A DNA stretch of 16,893 bases from NCBI GenBank assembly GCA_020051025.1, contig JAGVJS010000227.1, positions 1 to 16,893 of the forward strand, given 5' to 3'. Positions 7,991 to 16,893 of this stretch are shown piece after piece. Below the pieces are notes generated by a model, which worked only from the letters and a program-made list of their open reading frames with translations, searched no databases and was not told where the DNA came from. The stretch's first letter is position 1; every line of letters begins with the position of its first letter. This stretch comes from Sphingobium sp. (GTDB taxonomy: Bacteria; Pseudomonadota; Alphaproteobacteria; Sphingomonadales; Sphingomonadaceae). Both the position numbers and the translations under genes were made by a program.

Positions 7991-8922
7991 TTATTTGGTA
8001 AAGACAGGCACGACCCCTTCATCACCAAATTGCCTGAGCGATATCCGGTTTCGCCCTTCGCGCTTGGCGGAATAGAGCTGCTGGTCGGCCTCCGCGATCC
8101 AGCGCCCCACATCGACCTCGCTTGTGCAACGGGCACTGGCGACGCCGATACTAACCGTAATGAACGGGCTGATTTGGGACAGTTCATGCGGAATATTGAG
8201 AGACTGGACTTGCAGCAATATTTCCTGCGCGACAAGCTCGGCGCTGTGCGGATCAGTGCCGGGCAGGATACAGGCAAATTCCTCGCCGCCATAACGGGCC
8301 GACAAATCCCCGGCCCGCTTAACGGCCCGGGTCAAGGCGGCCGCAACCATCGTAATGCAGCGGTCGCCGGCCGGATGGCCATAAGTGTCGTTGAACTGCT
8401 TGAAGAAATCGATGTCCAGCATCGCGACGGATAGCCATTCGCCGGTACGCGCCAGCCGTGCCGCCTCCGTTTCCAGCGATGTTTCAAGGTGACGCCGATT
8501 GCTCAGACCGGTGAGCGCATCTGTCACCGCCATGGCCGCCAACTGATCGCGCAAGCGCTTCAATTCGACATGGTTGCCGACACGCGCCCGCAGGATCGCC
8601 GGCTGGACCGGCTTTGTGACATAATCAATCGCACCGAGCGCCAGCCCACGCATCTCGTCTTCGGTATCGCCCAATCCCGTCGTGAATATGACCGGAATAT
8701 CGGCCAGCATGGCGTCCGCCTTCATCTGCTGACACACCTGAAATCCATCCAGGCCGGGCATCAGCACATCCAGCAGCACCAGATCCGGCTGGGCAATGCG
8801 GGCCGTTTCCAGTGCCTGCTCACCCGACGTTGCAAAGCAGACGTCATAATCGTCCTCCAGCAACGCGTTCATGATCTCGATATTGGAAATTTCGTCATCG
8901 ACGATCAGTATCCGGGCCTTGG

Positions 8923-8926
<4 letters not shown>
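7991..8926 (-). CDS. REC-GGDEF response regulator, diguanylate cyclase (PleD/WspR-like)
   Basis: A 311-residue two-domain response regulator predicted to make cyclic di-GMP when phosphorylated. The receiver domain (1 to about 120) has acidic D10 and D11, phospho-acceptor D53 in [15 protein letters not shown]83 and K105. A short helical linker ([22 protein letters not shown]) leads to the GGDEF domain with [15 protein letters not shown] (170-184) and an intact active site GGEEF (213-217). RAGD at 204-207 is an RxxD inhibitory site in the position known from WspR and PleD, so product feedback inhibition is expected. Its ATG overlaps the kinase stop codon by 4 nt (ATGA), so the pair is translationally coupled and the hybrid kinase is its probable phosphodonor through the kinase's HPt domain. 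The last gene of the operon. Confidence 0.95.
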
Positions 8927-11741
<2,815 letters not shown>

Positions 11742-11745
<4 letters not shown>

Positions 11746-12080
11746 GACACGGCCTCCGGTGGCGAGGGATCAAGGCAACCGCCGCGCGCGGGCGCCGCAA
11801 TGGCCAGCCAGGCGCCCGCATGGCGCAAGGCAGCAGCGAAATCGGGCCGGTCAGAACCCGCGATGACGATATTGGGATAGCGCCCCGCCTGTACGAGCCG
11901 CCCGTCCGCCTGGCGAACCAGATTAACGGTCTCTGCCAGAGTCGATCCGGGTGCGGCCAGCACAATATAGCGTCCATCTGCATCGATGTCCGACAAGGAA
12001 GCAAAGGAAAGGCCAATAATACCGACGAAAAGCAGGCAGATGGCTGCAAGATAAGGCCGGATGCGGGACGACAGGCCCAT
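11742..12080 (-). CDS. Small single-pass membrane protein coupled to the hybrid kinase, function unknown
   Basis: A 112-residue protein with a short basic N-terminus ([10 protein letters not shown]), one membrane segment (about 10-30, [19 protein letters not shown]) and a soluble domain that should face the periplasm. The soluble part includes [35 protein letters not shown] and [19 protein letters not shown]. No known domain recognised. The stop overlaps the kinase ATG as ATGA, which implies coupled synthesis and perhaps complex formation with the kinase. The frame is open to 12164, but the extra N-terminal part (RRKESPIHRRGVARPVD) looks non-coding; ATG 12080 has only a weak site (ACGGGAT), so the exact start is uncertain. 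It could be a periplasmic ligand-binding or accessory subunit for the sensor. Confidence 0.72.
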
Positions 12081-12285
12081 ATCCCGTCGGTCGACAGGGC
12101 GAGCCACCCCACGCCGGTGGATGGGCGATTCTTTTCGCCTAACTGAATATGCCCCCGATCCCATAGGGCGGATATTTCACTATCGAAATTACCATTTCCT
12201 AAAAGAAACGGCGATCGCTCGTACTACTCGACCATTATGGAGATATTTCCCCGCTACGCCACCAGATTACTGCATCATGGCGCCA

Positions 12286-12819
12286 TCAACGTTCCATACG
12301 CCTTGAAAGTCGTTCATTTTCCAGCGCAACGGAAGCCGCGCGGGCCAGGGCTTCGAGCAGCGCAATCTCGTTGTCCGTGGGCTGCCCCGTTTCCGACCAG
12401 TAGGCGCCGATCGCGGCTATGGGATCGCCTTGCCCTATGGGCACCATCAGCATCGAACGCACGAACGTTGTGCGATAGGCATCCAGCGGCACCCGCGGAT
12501 CATCTAAAATATCGCCGATCACGGCAGTCTGCCGATGCGCCATGGCCCATCCGGACACACAATGGGCTGCGGGGAAATATTGCCCCTCCCACAGCGGTTC
12601 CATCGCATCCTCTGCAACATAATGGCATTGATCGCCGTCGCGCAGGACGATTGCGACACCATCCGCGCCGACGGCACGCCGGGCGAAAGCGCGCAATACG
12701 CTGACGACCGCATCCAGTGACCGGGCGCCTGCCAATGCTTCTATGGCTTCGGCCGTGCTGCTCCACCGCGCTGCCAGCGCCTTATCCCTGGAATAATCTC
12801 CTGAAAATGTATCACCCAT
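12286..12819 (-). CDS. Stand-alone GAF domain protein
   Basis: A 177-residue cytoplasmic protein made almost wholly of one GAF domain. An N-terminal helix (about 10-50) leads into GADGVAIVLRDG (51-62). A central block AMEPLWEGQYFPAAHCVSGWAM follows (72-93, C87), then TAVIGDILDDPRVPLDAYR (98-116), RSMLMVPI (121-128) and the closing helix ASVALENERLSRRMER. Very similar GAF domains occur at the N-terminus of sensor kinases and cyclases, but here no output domain follows. Start is ATG 12819 or the adjacent TTG 12822; GGGAAG upstream fits either poorly. It lies on the same strand as, and 205 nt upstream of, the signalling operon. That gap shows no clear terminator, so a functional link is possible. 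The ligand is unknown. Confidence 0.85.
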   Translation of the reverse strand: MGDTFSGDYSRDKALAARWSSTAEAIEALAGARSLDAVVSVLRAFARRAVGADGVAIVLRDGDQCHYVAEDAMEPLWEGQYFPAAHCVSGWAMAHRQTAVIGDILDDPRVPLDAYRTTFVRSMLMVPIGQGDPIAAIGAYWSETGQPTDNEIALLEALARAASVALENERLSRRMER

Positions 12820-12927
12820 CAATCAGCTTCCCGTCTGTCTTGAAGACTTGCTATCATCAAAATCGACGATGAAGAAGCATGGCTGGCCTGAGCGCAGCAG
12901 TATCGACCGCGTCGCAGCGGGAATCGC

Positions 12928-13251
12928 TCACCCCTCATCGCGGCGCTGCTTGGATTTGGCGATTTCGGCACTTTCCGCCTTGAGCGGACGCGAGACCGGG
13001 CAGACTTCCTGGACATAGGCGTTGAGCGTATTGGCCAGGCTATCGGGCACCAGACTATAATAGACGAACTGCCCGCGCTTCTCGCTCAAAATCAGGCCGG
13101 CATTTTCAAGAATTGCCAGATGTTGCGACACAGCCGGCTTCGACATGGCGAAGCGCGAGGCGATCTCTCCGGCGTTCAGCTCGGCATGCGCCAGATAGGC
13201 CAATATCTTGCGCCGTGGCGCGGAAGCGAGTGCTTCGAAAATCTTCTGCAT
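12928..13251 (-). CDS. ArsR/SmtB-family winged-helix repressor
   Basis: A 107-residue DNA-binding protein. The helix-turn-helix (about 25-50) has recognition helix SKPAVSQHLAILENAG and the wing is LSEKRGQFVYYSL (55-67). The metal motif ELCVCDL of ArsR/SmtB is replaced by ELNAGEIA and only one cysteine (C84) is present, so classical metal sensing is unlikely; SdpR-like or other effector-responsive members are closer in style. It is divergent from the desaturase-MpaB cassette, with 86 bp between start codons that hold paired repeat elements, so it probably represses both itself and the cassette. No ribosome site precedes its ATG, and a candidate -10 ends 7 nt before it, which suggests a leaderless mRNA. 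Confidence 0.9.
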   Translation of the reverse strand: MQKIFEALASAPRRKILAYLAHAELNAGEIASRFAMSKPAVSQHLAILENAGLILSEKRGQFVYYSLVPDSLANTLNAYVQEVCPVSRPLKAESAEIAKSKQRRDEG

Positions 13252-13337
13252 GCTATGTATTTAAGGAATGAGCTAATCGCTTGACAAGTGCGTTGCGATA
13301 ATTAAGCAATAAGCTAATTACCTAGGAGATTGTCGCC
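13252..13337. promoter_or_regulatory. Divergent promoter-operator region between the ArsR repressor and the desaturase cassette
   Basis: Leftward: -35 TTGTCA (13287-13282) and -10 TTAAAT (13264-13259) with a 17-bp spacer, placing the start site at or next to the repressor's ATG (13251). Rightward: an extended -10 TGCGATAAT (13294-13302) with a start near 13309; TTGACA at 13281-13286 is only 10 bp from that -10 and so is probably not its -35. Two 11-bp elements, AATGAGCTAAT (13267-13277) and AATAAGCTAAT (13308-13318), differ at one base, are 41 bp apart (near four helical turns), and each holds the partial palindrome ATNAGCTNAT. They cover the leftward spacer and the rightward start site, as expected for repressor operators. 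AGGAG at 13324-13328 is the ribosome site of the desaturase gene. Confidence 0.6.
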
Positions 13338-14288
13338 ATGGACGTCGCCGACCGTTGCAGCGTGAACAGCCTGCGGGACATGCCCGGCAGCAATCCGGTC
13401 CAGGGTCGGGTGCGATGGGATCCGCTACATTCTCTGTGGAATGGCGTCATGCTGGGCGGCGCGCTCCTGGCACCCTTTTACGCCAGTTAGGGGGCGGTGA
13501 CGATCTTCCTTTTGCTCACCGGCGGATCGCTGCTCCTGGGGCATAGCGTCGGCTTTCACCGCCGGCTCATCCATCGCAGCTTCGACTGCCCGCTTTGGCT
13601 GGAACGCTGTCTGGTCTGGGTCGGAACCTGCGTGGGGATGAGCGGCCCCTTCTGGATGATCCGTACCCATGACATGCGTGACTGGGCGCAGCGTCAGGCC
13701 GACTGCCATGACTATCTGGCGCACCAGCGCCCCATGCTGATCGACGCATGGTGGCAGATGCACTGCCGGCTCGACCTGGACCATCCGCCGACTTTCGACC
13801 TGGGTGTAGCGGGGCGCGATCGCTTCTACCGCTTTCTGGATGCGACATGGATGGCGCAACAAATTCCCATCGCGCTGCTGCTTTTCTTTGCTGGCGGCTG
13901 GGGCTGGGTGCTGTGGGGCATATGTGTGCGGATCAGCATCTCCGTGACCGGCCACTGGTTCATCGGCCATCTGGCCCATCGCCGCGGTCGGCAAAGCTGG
14001 ATCGTCAATGGCGCGGGCGTGCAGGCGCATGACGTGCCCTGGGCTGCTATTCCAACCATGGGGGAGGCGTGGCACAATAATCACCATGCCTTTCCGGGAT
14101 CAGCCCGCATTGGCCTTTATCCGGGCCAGAGCGACTGGGGCTATGCCTTCATCCTGCTGCTGAAGCGGGTCGGTCTGGCGTGGAACATTGCGCTGCCCGA
14201 ACATCTCGCGCGGACCAGGGCGTTGACCCGCATCGCGCACCCGGACAAGGACGGCGCATCCGGCCAGATACAGGAACTGACTGGCTGA
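13338..14288 (+). pseudogene. Acyl-CoA/fatty acid desaturase-like gene interrupted by an in-frame amber codon
   Basis: A membrane di-iron desaturase-like frame of 316 codons starting at ATG 13338 (AGGAG nine nt upstream). Codon 51 is TAG (13488-13490), yet coding similarity continues in the same frame on both sides: LWNGVMLGGALLAPFYAS before it and TIFLLLTGGSLLLGHSVGFH after it. A tryptophan codon (TGG) is expected there, so one base change explains it. His box 1 (HSVGFH) and box 3 (WHNNHH) are intact; the usual HRxHH second box is replaced by RTHDMRDWAQRQ with a later CHDYLAH, which I recall as normal for one bacterial subfamily. A GTG at 13497-13499, six nt after the stop, could restart translation and give a 263-residue product with all three His regions but part of the first membrane hairpin missing. 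A sequencing error is also possible. First gene after the ArsR operator, 44 nt before the MpaB gene. Confidence 0.75.
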
Positions 14289-14332
14289 ACCTTCCGGCCT
14301 GATCGAACCCATCCTCTTGCGATTGAGTTTAC

Positions 14333-15205
14333 ATGCCCATGGCCCTCTTGCCCGCATCTGCCACTCGTCCCCTGCAACGCGCGCTTGTCGGCCGCGTCCG
14401 GGCGATCTTCAATGACCGGGCGCGCGGGGAACAGCCCGTCACCCGGTCGGCCGACGCGCTTTTTCCGGAAGGATCAGTCATCTGGCGCGTCCATGGCGAT
14501 GTCACCACCATGATGGTCGGCGGCATTGCCGCACTGCTGTTGCAGATGCTGCATCCCGGCGCGCTGGCGGGGATATGGGATCATTCTACCTTTCGCGACG
14601 ACATGCTGGGACGATTGCGGCGCACCGCCCGCTTCATCGCGATAACCACTTATGCCCGGCAGGCCGATGCGCTGGCCGCGATCGAGCGAGTGAGGGACGT
14701 CCATGACCATGTCACCGGCAGGCTGCCCGATGGCACACTCTATCACGCCAGCGATCCGCAACTGCTGGCCTGGGTGCATGTGACCGAAGCGCTATGTTTC
14801 CTCGATGCGTGGATCCGCTATGGCGAGCCGGGCATGAGCCGGGCCGATCAGGATATTTATTTTGCCCAGTTCGCCACGATCGCACGCCGCCTGGGCGCGG
14901 ACCCCGTGCCGGAAACCCGCGCCCAGGCCGAAGCGCTGATCGACCATATGCGGCCGCAACTGGCGGCCGACGCCCGCACCCATGAAGTCGCCCGGATTGT
15001 GCTGCATCAGAAATCGCCTTCCGCTGCGGCTGCCCCGATACAGGCCATGACCATGGAGGCGGCGATCGATCTTCTCCCCAAATGGGCGCAGGCGATGCAT
15101 GCCTTGCCCCGCCGTCATTGGCGCATACCCGCCATACGGTTTTCAACGGCATTGGTGGCCGGTACGTTGCGTTGGGCCTTTGCGGGCGATCGGCGGCCGG
15201 CCTGA
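14333..15205 (+). CDS. MpaB/DUF2236-family oxygenase
   Basis: A 290-residue protein of the MpaB/DUF2236 family, related to heme-b latex-clearing oxygenases and to the fungal MpaB enzyme that cleaves a polyprenyl chain. Visible family features: WRVHGDVTTMMVGGIAALLL (51-70), QMLHPGALAGIWDHSTF (71-87), RRTARFIAITTY (96-107), and RDVHDHVTGRLPDGTLYHASDP (121-142) followed by LLAWVHVTEAL (144-154). H74, H126 and H149 are candidate heme or catalytic residues by family pattern. No signal peptide is evident. A second ATG occurs at codon 3 (14339), and no strong ribosome site precedes either. It lies 44 nt after the desaturase frame and 61 nt before the DCC gene, all on the same strand. The substrate is unknown; a lipid or isoprenoid is reasonable. 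Confidence 0.88.
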   Translation: MPMALLPASATRPLQRALVGRVRAIFNDRARGEQPVTRSADALFPEGSVIWRVHGDVTTMMVGGIAALLLQMLHPGALAGIWDHSTFRDDMLGRLRRTARFIAITTYARQADALAAIERVRDVHDHVTGRLPDGTLYHASDPQLLAWVHVTEALCFLDAWIRYGEPGMSRADQDIYFAQFATIARRLGADPVPETRAQAEALIDHMRPQLAADARTHEVARIVLHQKSPSAAAAPIQAMTMEAAIDLLPKWAQAMHALPRRHWRIPAIRFSTALVAGTLRWAFAGDRRPA

Positions 15206-15266
15206 TGCCGGCAAGGACTTGCACAGCGTTCCAGGAACGATATCCAACTGCCGCGTCAGGAGGCCT

Positions 15267-15683
15267 ATGACCAGCAACCCGAACCGCCACAAAGGTCCGA
15301 TCGTCGTTTTCGACGCCCTGTGCGTCCTTTGCTCGGCCAATGCCGCCTTCATCCTGCGGCATGACGGCAACGGCCGATTCCGGCTGGCATCGATGCAGGG
15401 CGATGTCGGAGCGGCGCTCTACCGCCGGTTCGGAATCGACCCGGCCAACCCGGAAAGCCTGATCGTCGTGGAGGACGATCGGGCCTTACGCGACAGTGAT
15501 GCGGTTCTTGCCATATGGGCAGGGCTGGATCGGCCCTGGAACGCGCTCTCCCTTTTTCGAATCGTACCCCGCTTGCTGCGCGATCCTCTCTATCGCTGGG
15601 TGGCGCGCCATCGTTACCGGCTGTTCGGCAGGCGGTCGACCTGCTGGCTGCCAACCGCGGAACAAGCCCGGCGCATCCTGTGA
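15267..15683 (+). CDS. DCC-family (DUF393, YuxK-like) thiol-disulfide oxidoreductase
   Basis: A 138-residue thioredoxin-like protein of the DCC family, named for its DxxCxxC motif, here D16, C19 and C22 in VVFDALCVLCSANAAF. Further family features are FRLASMQGDVGAALYRRFG, SLIVVEDDRALRDSDAVL and the closing LYRWVARHRYRLFGRRSTCWLP, with a further C-terminal cysteine. The frame is open from 15099, but ATG 15267 has a perfect AGGAGG (15258-15263) three nt upstream and restores the standard N-terminus. The stop overlaps the GTG of the next gene by 4 nt (GTGA), showing coupled translation. In this cassette it might supply reducing power or assist a redox partner; its real electron donors are unknown. 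Confidence 0.93.
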   Translation: MTSNPNRHKGPIVVFDALCVLCSANAAFILRHDGNGRFRLASMQGDVGAALYRRFGIDPANPESLIVVEDDRALRDSDAVLAIWAGLDRPWNALSLFRIVPRLLRDPLYRWVARHRYRLFGRRSTCWLPTAEQARRIL

Positions 15684-16893
15684 GTCTGATCCTTCTTCTG
15701 GGCGGCTATGGCGGCTTTGGCGGACGTATCGCCCACCGTCTGGCGGGTGCCGGACATGAGGTGCTGGTTGCAGGCCGATCCATAGAAAAGGCGCGGGCTT
15801 TTTGCGCTGGAACGCCCGGACTGATGCCGCTGGCTCTCGACCGTAGCCAGATCGCGGCGGCGCTGCGCAAGCATCTGCCCGATATTGTGGTAGACGCCTC
15901 CGGTCCGTTTCAGGCGATGGATCATGCCATTCCCATGGCCTGCATCGCCGCCCGCATCCATTATGTCGATATTGCCGACAGCCGCGCCTTCGTCTGCGGA
16001 TTTCGCGCGCTTGACGATGCCGCGCAACAGGCAGGCGTGGTCCTGCTCTCTGGCGCTTCCAGCGTGCCGGCCTTGTCGGGTGCGGTGGTGCGCCATCTCG
16101 CGCAGGATCTGGACCGCGTACGGGCGATCGAAATGGCGATCAGCGCCTCCAATCAGGCGGTTGCGGGACCAGCAGTCGCCGCCGCCATATTGGGGCAGGT
16201 CGGCCAGCCTATGCGCATCTGGCGCGGGCAGCGATGGACGACAGCCTTCGGCTGGCAGGAGATGCGGTCGATCCGGTTGCAATGTCCAGGCGAGACGGCT
16301 CATACCCGCCGCAATGTTGCGCTGGTCGATGTGCCGGACCTCGCCCTGTTGCCGGAACGGGTCAGCGGGCATCCGAGCGTCAGTTTCCGGGCAGGCGCTG
16401 AACTGGCGTTTCAAAATCGCATGGTCTGGCTTGCCGGCTGGCTGGTGCGAATGGGCATCCTTCGGTCGCTGGCCCCGATGGCCCGCTACCTGCGTCCGCT
16501 CCAGCATTTGACCCGTTCTTTCGGCGGCGCAAGGTCGGCCATGATCGTGCGCCTGTTCGGCACCATCGCCGGACGGAAGATCGAAAGACGGTGGACGCTG
16601 ATCGCCGATCAGGGCGACGGACCGGACATACCGGCGCTTTCCGTCGTGCCCATCATCGCCCATATCCTGTCCGGCCGCGAAGCGGCTGGTGCGCGCGATG
16701 CCGGACAGACGCTGACGCTTGCCGATTATGCCGAAGGCTTTGCCACACTGGCCATCCGCCACAGTCAGGAGGAAAGGGCGGCCCTCCCCCCGCTATACGA
16801 GCGGATCATGGGCGATCGCTTCGCCGCACTTCCGGCGGAGGTGCGCGCTGTCCATGACGTCCATCGCGATGGCTGCGCCGTGGGCGCAGCCCA
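15680..16893 (+). CDS. Saccharopine-dehydrogenase-like NAD(P)-binding protein fused to DUF4166 (3' end beyond window)
   Basis: An open frame of 404 codons from GTG 15680 to the window edge with no stop. It begins with a Rossmann motif, LILLLGGYGGFGGRIA (residues 3-18), then LVAGRS, DIVVDASGPFQAMDHAIPMA and YVDIADSRAFV. These are typical of the saccharopine dehydrogenase NADP-binding superfamily, whose members act on many substrates. From about residue 369, LPPLYERIMGDRFAALPAEV followed by RAVHD looks like the start of a DUF4166 domain, so this is probably the known SDH-like/DUF4166 fusion, cut here. The GTG overlaps the DCC stop (GTGA). An antisense frame across 15614-16762 is open only because of GC-rich codon bias. 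Domain calls are good; function is unknown. Confidence 0.87.
   Translation, partial: MSLILLLGGYGGFGGRIAHRLAGAGHEVLVAGRSIEKARAFCAGTPGLMPLALDRSQIAAALRKHLPDIVVDASGPFQAMDHAIPMACIAARIHYVDIADSRAFVCGFRALDDAAQQAGVVLLSGASSVPALSGAVVRHLAQDLDRVRAIEMAISASNQAVAGPAVAAAILGQVGQPMRIWRGQRWTTAFGWQEMRSIRLQCPGETAHTRRNVALVDVPDLALLPERVSGHPSVSFRAGAELAFQNRMVWLAGWLVRMGILRSLAPMARYLRPLQHLTRSFGGARSAMIVRLFGTIAGRKIERRWTLIADQGDGPDIPALSVVPIIAHILSGREAAGARDAGQTLTLADYAEGFATLAIRHSQEERAALPPLYERIMGDRFAALPAEVRAVHDVHRDGCAVGAA

Noticed and set aside
13425..14087. Minus-strand frame of 220 codons across the desaturase
   Set aside because: Antisense to recognisable His boxes; composition has no protein-like features.
15099..15266. Longer N-terminus for the DCC protein
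   Set aside because: The extra 56 residues overlap the MpaB gene in another frame, while ATG 15267 has a perfect ribosome site and gives the normal family length.
15614..16762. Minus-strand frame of 382 codons at the right end
   Set aside because: The plus strand carries a Rossmann-fold protein coupled by GTGA to the DCC gene across the same bases; the antisense product shows no motif.

Overview
The window is dense, high-GC bacterial DNA. Protein styles (hybrid kinase with REC-GGDEF partner, spore-coat-U pilins, an MpaB/DCC/DUF4166 cassette) suggest an alphaproteobacterium, most likely a sphingomonad such as Sphingobium or a relative. That placement is inference from recalled homologues, not a search result. 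No rRNA, tRNA, CRISPR array, transposase or insertion sequence was seen.

Layout. (1) 1-2059, minus strand: the start of a CorA/ZntB-type metal channel, cut by the window edge, lies just downstream of a PitA-like phosphate transporter. (2) 2196-6253, minus: a complete chaperone-usher pilus operon of the Csu/sigma (spore coat U) type in the order pilin, chaperone, usher, terminal pilin or tip. A small secreted two-cysteine protein of unknown function precedes it (6408-6680) in unusually AT-rich DNA. (3) 6928-7941, plus: an LLM-class flavin-dependent oxidoreductase, convergent with the next block. (4) 7991-12080, minus: a tightly coupled three-gene signalling operon. It holds a small membrane protein, a 940-residue hybrid histidine kinase with a polytopic histidine-rich sensor, and a REC-GGDEF response regulator. 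Both junctions are 4-nt ATGA overlaps. A stand-alone GAF protein lies upstream (12286-12819). (5) 12928 to the right edge: an ArsR-family repressor is divergent from a plus-strand run of an acyl-CoA desaturase-like gene (carrying an in-frame amber codon), an MpaB/DUF2236 oxygenase, a DCC-family thiol oxidoreductase, and a saccharopine-dehydrogenase-like/DUF4166 protein that runs off the window.

How the parts may work together. The signalling operon should control c-di-GMP by phosphorelay, and c-di-GMP commonly governs adhesion, so the neighbouring pilus operon is a reasonable but unproven target. The ArsR-controlled cassette looks like a lipid or hydrophobic-substrate modification pathway. 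Two near-identical 11-bp elements flank an overlapping divergent promoter, the repressor transcript may be leaderless, and the first structural gene has a nonsense codon that could silence it or shorten it by reinitiation. The last two blocks are the most interesting: the desaturase-MpaB-DCC-DUF4166 cassette, and the kinase with its small membrane companion.
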